From Nitrospinota bacterium (lineage in GTDB: Bacteria; JADFOP01; DATKYB01), in contig DATKYB010000053.1 of the NCBI GenBank assembly GCA_035528715.1, positions 1 to 33,212 on the forward strand: a stretch of 33,212 nt of DNA. The letters run 5' to 3'. This document shows, piece by piece, positions 1-8,696 of this stretch. The notes under the pieces were generated by a model. The model was not told where the DNA came from, searched no databases, and saw only the letters and a list, made by a program, of their open reading frames with translations. Within the stretch, counting starts at the first letter, position 1. Each line of letters starts with the position of its first letter. Position numbers and translations under genes: made by a program.

Positions 1-2
1 TT

Positions 3-515
3 ATTATGAGCGAAGGAGAAATGGGCGGCAAAGGAAACATCAGAAAGGCTGAGCAAATGAAGTCTGCTAAGATCATCAATGTGAAAAAGGTCTTCTGGGG
101 AGGATTTAAAGACACCAAGATGCAAATAAATAAATATGTGATATCAAAGATTGAAAGAATACTGAGTCAAATAGAGCCAGACTTTATATTTACGCCTTAT
201 TTTGATGACACACATCAAGACCATAGAAATTTATCCCGGGCTACTATCTCAGCCACCAGATATATTCGAAATGTGCTTTTTTATGAAGCCCCAACAACAC
301 AAAATTTTACTCCAAATGTGTATGTTGATATCAGCACAGTTTTTGATGGAAAAATCTCAACTCTCAAAACCCACGAATCACAGGTAAACAAGACCAATAT
401 AGAGGGACTAAATATTATAGAGATTGCTACATCCACCGCAACTTTTAGAGGGGTTCAGGCAAGGGTAAAATATGCTGAGGGCTTTAATTCCCTCCGTTTA
501 TTTATTAATATTTAA
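3..515 (+). CDS. PIG-L/LmbE family deacetylase, C-terminal part (cut by window edge)
   Basis: The family comprises zinc-dependent N-deacetylases acting on GlcNAc-containing substrates such as sugar-nucleotide or lipid-linked sugars. The frame is open to the left edge, so the true start and the N-terminal HPDDE zinc motif lie outside the window; the first ATG (position 6) is internal. What is visible fits the family: an SEGEMGG stretch followed by R..E (the usual GE.GG...R..E block just after the first motif), and DDTHQDHR at about residues 67-74, which is the second metal-binding D.H.DH motif. The gene ends 12 bases before a DegT-type aminotransferase and is followed by a WecA-type transferase, so it is probably part of an operon making an amino sugar for LPS or another surface glycan. 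The exact substrate cannot be read from the sequence. Confidence 0.85.
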   Translation: MMSEGEMGGKGNIRKAEQMKSAKIINVKKVFWGGFKDTKMQINKYVISKIERILSQIEPDFIFTPYFDDTHQDHRNLSRATISATRYIRNVLFYEAPTTQNFTPNVYVDISTVFDGKISTLKTHESQVNKTNIEGLNIIEIATSTATFRGVQARVKYAEGFNSLRLFINI

Positions 516-527
516 AGATCTTTATTT

Positions 528-1580
528 ATGAAAGAATCTATTATTCCTCACTCAAGACCAACTCTCTCAGAAACAGATATTCAAGTTGTCTCGCAAGTAT
601 TGAAATCAGGAAATATTGCTCAGGGAGAGCATGTTGGTAATTTTGAAAAGAGTCTCTCTACGTTTATCGGACATAAGGGAGGCGTGGCTACAAATTCTGG
701 AAGCTCTGCCTTGCATCTGGCCTTACTGGCTCTTAAGATATCAAAAGGCGATGAAGTGGCCCTTCCAAGTTTCGTATGCACCGCACCTCTAAATGCTATT
801 AAATATGTAGGCGCAATGCCTCTTTTGATTGATATAAACCACGAAACAATGAATATGGATTTTGCTAATCTCAAAAGAAAAATAAACCCTGAAACCAAGG
901 CAATCATCCTTCCCCATATGTTCGGGCTGCCTGCAGATCTTGATGAAATCATGGAATTTGACACACCTCTCATAGAAGACTGCGCCCATTCCTTAGGGGC
1001 CAAATACGTTGATGAAAGGGTCGGCAGTTTCGGCATCTTATCCATATTCTCATTCTATGCCACAAAGATGATATCGACAGGAGAGGGAGGAATGATAACC
1101 TCCGCGTCTTTAGACTTAGTAGAAAATATCAAAGACCTCAGAGAATATGATAAGAAGGAAGAGTGGAAGGTTCGTTATAACTACAAAATGACAGATTTTC
1201 AAGCAGCCATGGGTTTAAGCCAAATTTCCAAACTCCCGGAGTTTGTTCAAAAGAGAAGAGCAATAGCGAAACTCTACAACCAAGAATTTAAAGACCTTCC
1301 TATTGAGACGCCTAAAGAATATGACGACCGAAGTCATGTCTTTTACAGATATATCATTAAGGTGGATAAAAATCTTCTGGGAATAAGAAAAAGATTAATG
1401 GATGAGGGTATTATATGCGAAAGACCTGTTTACAAGCCACTGCACCAATATCTCGATAATACAGAATGTCTCAGCGCACAAAGGACATGGAACAGAAGTC
1501 TCTCCATACCAATCTATCCTTCTCTAACAGATAATGAAATTGAAAGAATCATTTCTTCGGTTAAGAAGATATTTTTATGA
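528..1580 (+). CDS. DegT/DnrJ/EryC1/StrS-family sugar aminotransferase
   Basis: A PLP-dependent aminotransferase of the family that converts keto-sugars of nucleotide-activated sugars to amino-sugars. Its 350 residues are slightly short for the family. Visible landmarks are the NSGSSALHLAL phosphate-binding segment (about 56-66), EDCAHSLGA with the PLP-pyridine Asp at about 151, and SFYATKMISTGEGGM with the Schiff-base lysine at about 180. The C-terminal half has the usual ERPVYKPLHQ segment. It starts 12 bases after the deacetylase gene, and its stop overlaps the start of the next gene (ATGA), so the three are probably translationally coupled. Together with the deacetylase and the WecA-type transferase it suggests synthesis of an amino-sugar destined for an undecaprenyl-linked glycan. 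The sugar itself is not identifiable. Confidence 0.9.
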   Translation: MKESIIPHSRPTLSETDIQVVSQVLKSGNIAQGEHVGNFEKSLSTFIGHKGGVATNSGSSALHLALLALKISKGDEVALPSFVCTAPLNAIKYVGAMPLLIDINHETMNMDFANLKRKINPETKAIILPHMFGLPADLDEIMEFDTPLIEDCAHSLGAKYVDERVGSFGILSIFSFYATKMISTGEGGMITSASLDLVENIKDLREYDKKEEWKVRYNYKMTDFQAAMGLSQISKLPEFVQKRRAIAKLYNQEFKDLPIETPKEYDDRSHVFYRYIIKVDKNLLGIRKRLMDEGIICERPVYKPLHQYLDNTECLSAQRTWNRSLSIPIYPSLTDNEIERIISSVKKIFL

Positions 1581-2740
1581 ACCTGAAAACAACCCTTGGA
1601 AAGATTTTTTATATCTTAGTCCTGTTGGCTCTTCTCTTTCTGATTTCACCCATTGGAAAGGAACTCTGTTGCCGAACAGGGGTTAGGTGGTTATATATCG
1701 TTCTTGTTTCTTTCTCCCTCTCTTATTTTCTCGTTCCCATCATAAGTTATATAGCCTTAAAAAAACAAATCCTAGATTATCCTGATCAAAGAAAAGTTCA
1801 TAACGCCCCCACACCTCTCCTTGGAGGAATTGCAGTATACGTGGCGTTCTTTTTTGCAATATTTTCCAACTTTATATTCTCTGCGGAGGTCAAAGGAATA
1901 ATCATAGCTGGAACCATTATACTGATAATAGGGACTTTAGATGATATCAATAGAGGAGGGATTTCTGCAAAAATAAAGCTCGCCGTACAACTACTGGCTG
2001 TATTTGTTGTTATAAAATCGGGTGTCTCTCTGATTTTATTTCATGAGACTTCTCTTTTGGGAAAAATGGGAAATATATTTTTGACAATCTTTTGGATTGT
2101 GGGGCTTACCAATGCCATGAATTTCTTTGATGGGATGGATGGCCTGGCTACTGGCTTAAGTGCTATTATCGCCTCTTTCTTGGGTATTGTGGCCTTTCAG
2201 ACAAATCAACCCTTTTTTGGGTGGCTCGCAGGGGGAATTTTTGGAGCATGTCTTGGATTTTTGCCATATAATTTTAAACTCAAAAAACCAGCAAGTATAT
2301 TTTTAGGAGACTCAGGCAGCACCTTTTTAGGCTTTACCTTAGCATGCCTTGCTATACTTGGAGAATGGTCTGATCTTAACCCTATTGTATCTTTGACTGC
2401 TCCTCTCCTTATATTTGGAGTCCTGATTTTTGATATGAGTTATATAACAGTTACGAGACTGCTCACAAATAAAATAAAAAACTTCAATGACTTTATCGAA
2501 TATGTAGGAAAAGACCATCTCCACCACAGGCTGGAGGCCCTTTTTAGGAGCAAGAACAAAACCGTTATATCGATATATTTTCTAAGCATTGCCTTAGGAC
2601 TCACAGCCATTGTTCTTCGGTATGCCAGAACTGTCGATGCATTTATCCTCATCCTCCAGGCGATCATTATCCTCTTTATCGTAACAATACTGGAGCGAAG
2701 AGGAAATGAATTGGAGCGAAGGGCAAACAGAAGGGGATAA
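1577..2740 (+). CDS. WecA/TagO-type undecaprenyl-phosphate glycosyl-1-phosphate transferase (MraY superfamily)
   Basis: An integral membrane enzyme (387 residues, about 10-11 hydrophobic segments) that transfers a sugar-1-phosphate, typically GlcNAc-1-P, from UDP-sugar to undecaprenyl phosphate. This starts O-antigen or other surface glycans. Family motifs are in order: PTPLLGG (about 78-84), LDD at 121-123 (Mg-binding Asp pair), NAMNFFDGMDGLATG (Asp at 185 and 188), FLGDSGSTFLG (about 242-252) and DHLHHRL (about 313-319), the last being typical of WecA/TagO rather than MraY. The start overlaps the preceding stop by 4 bases. The last 15 residues are Arg/Glu-rich and cytoplasmic-looking. Choice among WecA, TagO and WbpL specificity cannot be made from sequence alone. 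Confidence 0.92.
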   Translation: MNLKTTLGKIFYILVLLALLFLISPIGKELCCRTGVRWLYIVLVSFSLSYFLVPIISYIALKKQILDYPDQRKVHNAPTPLLGGIAVYVAFFFAIFSNFIFSAEVKGIIIAGTIILIIGTLDDINRGGISAKIKLAVQLLAVFVVIKSGVSLILFHETSLLGKMGNIFLTIFWIVGLTNAMNFFDGMDGLATGLSAIIASFLGIVAFQTNQPFFGWLAGGIFGACLGFLPYNFKLKKPASIFLGDSGSTFLGFTLACLAILGEWSDLNPIVSLTAPLLIFGVLIFDMSYITVTRLLTNKIKNFNDFIEYVGKDHLHHRLEALFRSKNKTVISIYFLSIALGLTAIVLRYARTVDAFILILQAIIILFIVTILERRGNELERRANRRG

Positions 2741-3084
2741 ATATAAGGATTCTTTTCAAAAACCGCTAACCCCTTCTCTTTCAGACTATTAATCTCCTAT
2801 TCCTTTCAATCATCATATCCTCTCCATACCTTTTTCCTGCCCATAAAAAAATATCGCATATCATAAATCATATTTTTACACCACTTCACCCCGTCTCAAA
2901 CAATCCCACATCATCCATAACTTTCCATAATTCAGTGTATTAAATAGGAGTTATTTTTGTCTTTAGTGCCTTTATTCTTTTAATTTTTAGTTAAAGATAA
3001 CTTAAAAATTTCCGATAAAATATAAATGGTATAGTAAAAAAATCTTTCAGATCTATAATATCTTTGGATAAAGAATAACCATTT
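2741..3084. other. Intergenic stretch after the WecA-type gene, no gene found
   Basis: A 344-base gap that is pyrimidine-rich on the plus strand and holds no convincing ORF or RNA gene. An 8-bp inverted repeat (AGAAGGGG at 2729-2736 and CCCCTTCT at 2770-2777, 33-base loop, followed by CTTTC) might act as a weak terminator for the upstream operon, but it lacks a clear T-run. Further on there is an A/T-only dyad around 2985-3010. A TATAGT lies about 50 bases before the HD-GYP start without a recognisable -35 box, so the promoter of that gene is unassigned. Confidence 0.5.
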
Positions 3085-4038
3085 ATGAACGATATGAAAA
3101 GACATCTCAAGGTTGATAACGAGCTTATCATTGTATTCTTATTAGTAGTCATCATCGGATTAATCTACTTCCTCGTACCTCATCAGAAGGTATTCCTTAA
3201 TTTCTTCTATATCCCCGTTCTTTTAGGGTCATATCTCTTCGGAAAGAAACACGGAACATACTCTGCTTTTTTATCTGTTCTTATGGTCTTTTCTATAGCC
3301 TATTTTATCCCAGAGACATTCACAGATAAAAACAATATCAGTATGAGTCTCTCTAAGTGGTTGGATATTACGACATGGGGTTGTTTTCTTATCATCGTTG
3401 GCTACTTAATGGGTGCCCTTTATGAAAAAAAGGAGAAATATAACAGAGAGATCAAAAAGACATATCAGGGAATTATCACCATGCTCTCACTTATCTTAGA
3501 TTCTGTGGATCAATACACCCAGAACCACTCCATTCGTGTTGCGAAATATTCTGAAAAGATAGCAAAGGAGGCAGGGCTGTCGAACTCTGAGATTGAGGAT
3601 ATAAAAATCGCTTCCCTCCTTCATGACCTTGGGAAGATCGGTGTAAGCGCAGAGATTCTCCATAAGATAGGGAAGCTTTCAGACGAAGAGAAAAAAGAAA
3701 TAACCGGCCACACAGGAAATGCAAAAGATATATTAGAGCCCATTGGCGGGCGAGTGTTAAGAATTCTTCCCCTCATCATCAACCACCATGAAAGACAGGA
3801 TGGAAATGGCTATAATGGACTTTTAGGCGATTCTGTTCCCATGGGTGCCAAGATCATCGCTGTGGCAGATGTCTATGATGCCCTCACTGCTGATAGACCC
3901 TACAGAAAGGCCCTCTCACCCTTAGAGGTAAAGGAGGAGATTGTTAAAGGCTCGGGCACACACTTCGACCCAGAGGTTGTAAAGTATTTTGAGAATGTCT
4001 TCCCAACACTCGAGATAGAGGAGCCTGCCCTTACCTAA
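3085..4038 (+). CDS. Membrane-anchored HD-GYP domain protein (putative c-di-GMP phosphodiesterase, GYN variant)
   Basis: 317 residues. Residues about 13-33, 38-75 and 95-113 are hydrophobic and form an N-terminal membrane sensor of the short four-helix type. A charged linker (about 114-125) leads into an HD-GYP domain (about 128-312). Metal and catalytic landmarks are present: H148, the HD pair 180-181 with DLGKIG following, H209, HHE at 234-236, and D262 in ADVYDALTADRPYR. The signature loop reads DGNGYNG instead of DGxGYPxG, so the proline of GYP is asparagine at 244. HD-GYP proteins hydrolyse c-di-GMP to pGpG or GMP; whether this variant is active is uncertain. The gene converges on the last gene of a riboswitch-controlled pilin operon with only 22 bases between the two stops. 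No strong Shine-Dalgarno precedes ATG 3085; an in-frame ATG three codons later is an alternative. Confidence 0.9.
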   Translation: MNDMKRHLKVDNELIIVFLLVVIIGLIYFLVPHQKVFLNFFYIPVLLGSYLFGKKHGTYSAFLSVLMVFSIAYFIPETFTDKNNISMSLSKWLDITTWGCFLIIVGYLMGALYEKKEKYNREIKKTYQGIITMLSLILDSVDQYTQNHSIRVAKYSEKIAKEAGLSNSEIEDIKIASLLHDLGKIGVSAEILHKIGKLSDEEKKEITGHTGNAKDILEPIGGRVLRILPLIINHHERQDGNGYNGLLGDSVPMGAKIIAVADVYDALTADRPYRKALSPLEVKEEIVKGSGTHFDPEVVKYFENVFPTLEIEEPALT

Positions 4039-4060
4039 AAAATAATAGAAAATAAAATGA

Positions 4061-5302
4061 TTAATACTTCTGAGTAAGAGCTAAAAGCCACGGCGCATCA
4101 TTCTTAAGGGGATTATTTATTAAATCGCTGTTATAATTAATCTTTGAATCTCCACCTCCAGCAGTAAAAAACCGAGCTGGCTCGAATGCATCATCAGCAT
4201 TTAAGGGTATGCCGTCCAAACCGTCGATATCAGCAACAATGATGGAACCATTAATCGTCCCAGTCCCAGCCCCATATCTGATAAAATTTCCGCGTCCCAC
4301 CACTAAAATCACACCATTATAATTAAAGTCTCCTCGAAATGTCAGCGTGTCAGTCACAACCAATATCCCATGACCTGACTTGGAATTGACAGAGTTCGAA
4401 TCAAAGCTTCCGTCGATAAAGACAACTGATGGGTTATCTTCTGTTCCAAGATTAAAACCAGGGTCACTGGTAGAGGTAAAATCTGCGTGGGCTTTCATAA
4501 TCTCAAGAATATTGTGGAGGTTCTCGATGCTGTCAAGACCAGCTTGGCTAATGGCGCCAGGGTTCGCTGCGACAGAAGGGATGACCTGTCCCGCACCCTG
4601 AATCTGGTCACATCTCGGTTTACAACCATCAGCAACGCTCTGCTCTGCCTGTGCGTTAGACACAATAATAGCAGGAACACTCTCTCCCCCTGCAGTATCA
4701 TTTCCGTTGATAAAGAATGAATTACTATTACCCGGCTCAAATTGCTGCACACCTGGCCCGAGTAAAACGATGGGAGCTGGAGAGGAAAAAGAGATTTCTG
4801 GTTTTTTAATAATCCCCTGAACAATTGATAGGGAACTTGATGGTCCATATCCAAAGGAGGTAATGGTTATCCGGTCATTGGTATCATTGACATTGGTAAC
4901 CCCATCATCAGCATCATTGGTGAGATATACGGTATAGGAACTGCCTCCAATGGTCTGGCCCGAGTAAATAGGGATATCATCCCCAGGGAAGCTATTGATA
5001 TCTTTGCTGTTGACCAGCTGATTGTCCCCGCCAGCAGCCTTGATTAGCTCTGTTTTAAAATCCAGACCGCGAAGGTATTCCCTTGCCCGCTCAATACCGG
5101 CCTCAGCAGCATAAAAGCTCTCTGTGTTGCTTCGATAATTTATTGTTATCATATTATCGATAAGGCTTGAAGTGACCCCCCATAAACCCAAGAGAGTCAA
5201 AGACGCCATTATCATCATTGAGGCAATAAGGGCAACCCCTCTTTTTTGCTTTAAAACCCTTAAAGTAAATTTCTTAGCAATGTTACAAAATGATCTCTTC
5301 AT
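4061..5302 (-). CDS. PilX-like minor pilin / pilus assembly protein (copy 1)
   Basis: 413 residues. After a basic N-terminus comes the PilX-type segment KRGVALIASMMIMASLTLLG (about 20-40): one hydrophobic helix without the Glu+5 of ordinary prepilins, as is usual for PilX. YAAEAGIERAREYL (about 64-77) follows, also a PilX hallmark. The mature region has Asp-rich loops (NDADDGVTNVNDTND about 129-143; DIDGLDGIPLNADD near 349-362), a C217-x3-C221 pair followed by DQ, and a Gly/beta-rich C-terminal domain (GHGILVVTDTL ... NGVILVVGRGN ... GSIIVADI). It is the last gene of the operon, 21 bases after copy 2, with no strong Shine-Dalgarno. The mature part aligns along its length with copies 3 and 4; the N-terminal segment is closest to copy 2. 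A role in minor-pilin tip assembly is inferred from the family. Confidence 0.85.
   Translation of the reverse strand: MKRSFCNIAKKFTLRVLKQKRGVALIASMMIMASLTLLGLWGVTSSLIDNMITINYRSNTESFYAAEAGIERAREYLRGLDFKTELIKAAGGDNQLVNSKDINSFPGDDIPIYSGQTIGGSSYTVYLTNDADDGVTNVNDTNDRITITSFGYGPSSSLSIVQGIIKKPEISFSSPAPIVLLGPGVQQFEPGNSNSFFINGNDTAGGESVPAIIVSNAQAEQSVADGCKPRCDQIQGAGQVIPSVAANPGAISQAGLDSIENLHNILEIMKAHADFTSTSDPGFNLGTEDNPSVVFIDGSFDSNSVNSKSGHGILVVTDTLTFRGDFNYNGVILVVGRGNFIRYGAGTGTINGSIIVADIDGLDGIPLNADDAFEPARFFTAGGGDSKINYNSDLINNPLKNDAPWLLALTQKY
5205..5283 (-). repeat. 79-bp direct repeat, copy in pilX copy 1
   Basis: Positions 5205-5283 are identical base for base to 6549-6627. Both encode the PilX N-terminal segment. 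Identity stops abruptly at the codons next to the start codon and decays gradually on the other side. This points to recent duplication or gene conversion of the export/anchor part of the gene. Confidence 0.9.
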
Positions 5303-5323
5303 TTTTCTATATTTTTCTTTTTA

Positions 5324-6646
5324 TTAAAATTCCTCTCGCCAGGATGAAACCATTAAGCCTGACGAAGGTCCTGTCCTTCCTAAGGACTCATCATAATGGA
5401 TTCTGGCATTTGAGTTTAATGTTATTCTATTGGCAATCAAAGCACCGTGTATTTCTACATTGCTACTCACAGTAATATCAGAATTCCTTGCATAAAGAGT
5501 TCCAAAGTAACCGCCGTTGGATGATAATGAACAATTTGTAAGGCTATCTGTTCCAAAAATGTTCATCTTTGTCGGGTCTTTCGTATTACTATTAATCTTG
5601 GCATTGCTGCTCACAGATAAAGAATCTGAAACAAAAATGGTTACGCTTGTAACCCCAGAGCCGACATTCAATTGCGTGTTGCTATTCAGACTGAGAGTAC
5701 CTGTTGATATGACCACCTCACCACTACCACCAATGGTTAACTGCGAGTTACTGCTAAGGGTTATGGATGAATAACTCCCGCTACCACTTATGATCTGTTG
5801 ATCGTTACTGCTCAGTGATATCGAACCCATACTCGGAAGACCAGAAGGAGCACTCATCAAAGGTAGCTCTACCGGCTCATTAATCGCTGTTTTTTCTCCT
5901 GTAATCTCTGCATTGCTCGATAGGGATATAGCACTGCTAGGATCACCGCCCTCTCCTATAAAGGCATCTCCATATATCTTGGCATTGCTTGAGAGGGAAA
6001 CTGCAGCTGGGCTTGTAGATGTCCCATTTGTGCCCACATCTCCTTTACTCCCTATATTGCTTCCACCATAAACACCCAGCTTTGAATCGTAGCTATCTGT
6101 CTTGGCATTTGAAGAGATGGTTATCCTCTCATCTGCAAATATCCCCATATTAAATATGTAGGCAGGTTTTATGCCGACCCCGATTGTCTTAACAGCATTG
6201 CTGTTATTAACCCTCCCTCTTGAGGCAAGGACAATCATCTTATCAGAGTCACTAAAGAGGTCACCATCCCCATCATCATTATCTTTAACCCGAACCTCAT
6301 ACGCTCCGCTCCCAAAGCTAATAGATGGACCTAAACTCAAGATGCCATCATCAGAGGTGTTTGGAACTCCATCGCTCCCAAGCAAAAGATCATCTAAGCT
6401 GGTTGTACTGGCCTTTAAGATATTGACCGCATGCTCGATCCCTGCTTCGGCATTATAGAATGCCTGGATATGATCGCGGTAATTGCTTGTTATTTGGTTA
6501 TCGATGAGGCTTGAAGTAACCGCCCATAAACCCAAGATAGTTAGAGCTGCCATTATCATCATTGAGGCAATAAGGGCAACCCCTCTTTTTTGCTTTAAAA
6601 CCCTTAAAGTAAATTTCTTAGCAATGTGATAAGAAGACCTCTTCAT
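5324..6646 (-). CDS. PilX-like N-terminus fused to an SSN-repeat, beta-helix-like mature region (copy 2)
   Basis: 440 residues. The first 75 are almost the same as in copy 1 (KRGVALIASMMIMAALTILG, then YNAEAGIEHAVN). The mature region is unrelated to the other copies: from about 170 to 415 it carries ten short strands of the form (V/I/L)-(S/T)-(L/V/I)-S-S-N or the NSN variant, at about 178, 219, 243, 279, 298, 321, 346, 375, 394 and 411, often followed by A-(K/E/R)-I. Such regularly recurring hydrophobic/Asn turns suggest a parallel beta-helix or beta-solenoid. An Asp-rich loop (KDNDDGDGDL about 121-130) lies before it. GAGG seven bases before ATG 6646 (GAGG-TTAAACA-ATG) supports the start. 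Probably an exposed pilus-associated or adhesin-like component; this function is inference. Confidence 0.82.
   Translation of the reverse strand: MKRSSYHIAKKFTLRVLKQKRGVALIASMMIMAALTILGLWAVTSSLIDNQITSNYRDHIQAFYNAEAGIEHAVNILKASTTSLDDLLLGSDGVPNTSDDGILSLGPSISFGSGAYEVRVKDNDDGDGDLFSDSDKMIVLASRGRVNNSNAVKTIGVGIKPAYIFNMGIFADERITISSNAKTDSYDSKLGVYGGSNIGSKGDVGTNGTSTSPAAVSLSSNAKIYGDAFIGEGGDPSSAISLSSNAEITGEKTAINEPVELPLMSAPSGLPSMGSISLSSNDQQIISGSGSYSSITLSSNSQLTIGGSGEVVISTGTLSLNSNTQLNVGSGVTSVTIFVSDSLSVSSNAKINSNTKDPTKMNIFGTDSLTNCSLSSNGGYFGTLYARNSDITVSSNVEIHGALIANRITLNSNARIHYDESLGRTGPSSGLMVSSWREEF
6549..6627 (-). repeat. 79-bp direct repeat, copy in pilX copy 2
   Basis: Partner of 5205-5283, identical over all 79 bases. 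Outside this stretch the two genes are still alike for about 100 further bases encoding residues up to about 60, then diverge completely. Confidence 0.9.
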
Positions 6647-6808
6647 TGTTTAACCTCATTGAAATAAATCCAAAATTTTTTATAAAGAGGTAATCTATCT
6701 AAAACGAGAGTATTTTTCTTTAGTCGAATTTCTTTGAAATCACCGCTATTGTCGCTTCCTTGGCTTAGGCTGGCTGTTTGAGCTATTTTCAATCAGAAAA
6801 AAGAGAAA

Positions 6809-8056
6809 TTATTGTCCATACTTCTGCGTAATCGCTATTGTCCTTGGGGTGTCGTTCTGCATAGGATTTCTCGCTACATCACTATTATAAACGAAGCTTG
6901 AACTTCCACCTCCACTCGTCACAAATTCTGGTGATTCCCATCTATCATCAGCTGTAAAAGGCGTTCCGTCCCGACCATTGATATCAGCAACAATGATGGA
7001 ACCTTCAACCGTGCCGGTTCCACCACCTCTTTTATAATATTCTCCCTCTCCCACCACAAGAATCACGCCTTTATAATCAAATTCTCCCCTTACAGTGAGT
7101 CTGCCTGTAACGAACAGTATCCCTTGACCAGATTTGGATCCCAGACCAGTATCAAAATCACCATCAATAACCACTATCTCTGGATTAGTTTCAGTCCCAA
7201 GATTAAAACCAGGGTCATTCGGATCTGTATAATTTGCACGGGATTTCAGGTCATTATAGAGATCTTGGTAGTACTGAATGCTATCGAGCCCAGCCTGATT
7301 GAGGGCCCCTGGATCAGAATCGATGGAAGGGGTTCCACCAGCACCGATGACCTGGTCACACCTCCTCCTACAGGCTCTCTTTGCTTGATACTCCGCCCAC
7401 CAATTTGACACAGTAACTGCCGTAGCTGGGTCTCCTCCAGCTGCATCATTCCCGTCAACTAACCATGCATTACTCCTCCCCGGTCGAAAAGTTAAGGATG
7501 GACCAGGCAGAACAACAGGGCTTACTGGAGTAAAAGAGGCGGTTGGCTGTGCAACAATCGCCTGAACAACGGATGTGGAGCCGTCAGGCCCCGTCCCAAA
7601 TGCGGTAATGGTAATCCTGCCATTTGTGTCGTTGCTGTTGGTAACGCCGTCTGCAGCATCATTGGTTATATAGACGGCATAGGTGCTGTTCCCGATCGTC
7701 TGGCCCGAGTAAATAGGGATATCATCTCCAGGGAAGTTATCGACATTGGTGCTGTTCACCATCTGATTGTCACCACCAGCTGCATTTTGGAGCTCTGTGC
7801 TAAAATTCAGACTCTTAAGATATTCCCTTGCCCTCTCCAGGCCAGCCTCTGCAGCGTAGTAGGCCTGGGTGTGATCGCGATAATTGGATGTCACTCGATA
7901 ATCGATAAGATTCGAGTTAATTCCCCATACACCTAAAACAGCCAGGGATGTGAGTATCATCAGCGAGGCGACAAGAGCCACACCTCTTTGATCTGTTAGG
8001 GTTAAAAGAGCCCTTTTTGCGATGATTTTATATAATCTCTTCATATTTTCCCTCAT
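6809..8056 (-). CDS. PilX-like minor pilin / pilus assembly protein (copy 3)
   Basis: 415 residues with the same layout as copies 1 and 4: hydrophobic helix QRGVALVASLMILTSLAVLG (about 23-43), YAAEAGLERAREYL, an Asp-rich loop (TNDAADGVTNSNDTN), a PGPSLTFRPGRSN block, C-x3-C-DQ (ACRRRCDQ), and the C-terminal GVILVVGEGEYY / GSIIVADINGRDG block. Two starts are possible. ATG 8056 (MREN...) has GAGG six bases upstream. The in-frame ATG at 8044 gives MKRLYK, matches the MKR start of all other copies and is preceded by GAGGG; I prefer 8044. The gene follows pilW by 16 bases and precedes copy 2 by a 162-base gap in which I see no gene and no clear terminator. Confidence 0.85.
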   Translation of the reverse strand: MRENMKRLYKIIAKRALLTLTDQRGVALVASLMILTSLAVLGVWGINSNLIDYRVTSNYRDHTQAYYAAEAGLERAREYLKSLNFSTELQNAAGGDNQMVNSTNVDNFPGDDIPIYSGQTIGNSTYAVYITNDAADGVTNSNDTNGRITITAFGTGPDGSTSVVQAIVAQPTASFTPVSPVVLPGPSLTFRPGRSNAWLVDGNDAAGGDPATAVTVSNWWAEYQAKRACRRRCDQVIGAGGTPSIDSDPGALNQAGLDSIQYYQDLYNDLKSRANYTDPNDPGFNLGTETNPEIVVIDGDFDTGLGSKSGQGILFVTGRLTVRGEFDYKGVILVVGEGEYYKRGGGTGTVEGSIIVADINGRDGTPFTADDRWESPEFVTSGGGSSSFVYNSDVARNPMQNDTPRTIAITQKYGQ

Positions 8057-8072
8057 TTTTTCCTCATTTTGA

Positions 8073-8696
8073 TTATAATCCCATATTTCTTAAATTAACC
8101 CTTGATGTTAATGTTCTGATCCTAAAACCACCATTTTGACTGAAATAGGGATCGGGATTGCCTGTCCTCACGGTTATTGATATCTCTACAATCCGAACAT
8201 TTGCTGCACTCACAGGGGATGGCAGGAGATTTCCATTCTGATCGAAGTATTGAAACGTTAAACCCTGGATATTATCAACCAGTATCTGAAACTGTTCACT
8301 TGTCGTGCTCCTTCTTTGAATCACAAGACTGCTTGCATCGTATCGATAGGTGATATCTTCGTTTGGCTCGCTTGCGCCAATCACCCCATTCTCATTCACA
8401 TCTCCTGTGAAAGAGAGAGCCGGGGTCGCCTCATCAATGTTTGTAATCCCCATGCCTCCTGCCTCTGTGGGATCAAATCCAGCCATCCTGATATCCCTTG
8501 CCATGATATCCATGGCAGCCCTTACATTCTCCTGCATCTCTACGATCTGATCCTGGGCTATATAGGTCCTGTGCTGGCTCAAAAATATATTAAATATCCC
8601 CACGAGAAGAATGCTGGTTACAGCCAGGGCAATCAGGAGCTCGATGAGGCTAAAGCCCCTCTCATTATTTTTTAATTGTAAAATAAAAGTCCTCAA
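8073..8696 (-). CDS. pilW: PilW-like minor pilin (prepilin-type)
   Basis: 207 residues. A type IV prepilin leader ends in RG14 followed by FSLIE with Glu at +5 (residue 19), then the helix LLIALAVTSILLVGIFNIFL, and SQHRTYIAQDQIVEMQENVRAA leading into MARDIRMAGFDP, the PilW/PulJ-type hallmark. The start is TTG at 8696, immediately after the TAA stop of pilV; an AGGAG seven bases upstream decides it. PilW, PilV, PilX and FimT form the minor-pilin complex that primes type IV pilus assembly and displays the tip. At nucleotide level it is about 95% the same as the second pilW (11794-12423) over the first 150 bases or so, and clearly a paralogue throughout. Confidence 0.9.
   Translation of the reverse strand: MRTFILQLKNNERGFSLIELLIALAVTSILLVGIFNIFLSQHRTYIAQDQIVEMQENVRAAMDIMARDIRMAGFDPTEAGGMGITNIDEATPALSFTGDVNENGVIGASEPNEDITYRYDASSLVIQRRSTTSEQFQILVDNIQGLTFQYFDQNGNLLPSPVSAANVRIVEISITVRTGNPDPYFSQNGGFRIRTLTSRVNLRNMGL

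Noticed and set aside
620-1045. 141-codon minus-strand ORF opposite the first aminotransferase
   Set aside because: It is the antisense shadow of a clear DegT-family gene and shows no recognisable protein features.
2985-3003. TTTTTAGTTAAAGATAA shared with the minus strand near 10530-10548
   Set aside because: Both sites are nearly pure A/T and one lies between convergent gene ends; chance similarity in AT-rich DNA is the simplest explanation.
4495-4854. 119-codon ORF in another frame within pilX copy 1
   Set aside because: Shadow of the real pilX frame, which has conserved motifs and paralogues.
5324-6646. SSN repeat DNA as a CRISPR-like or satellite array
   Set aside because: The repeats are in frame, unevenly spaced and conserved at protein rather than DNA level.
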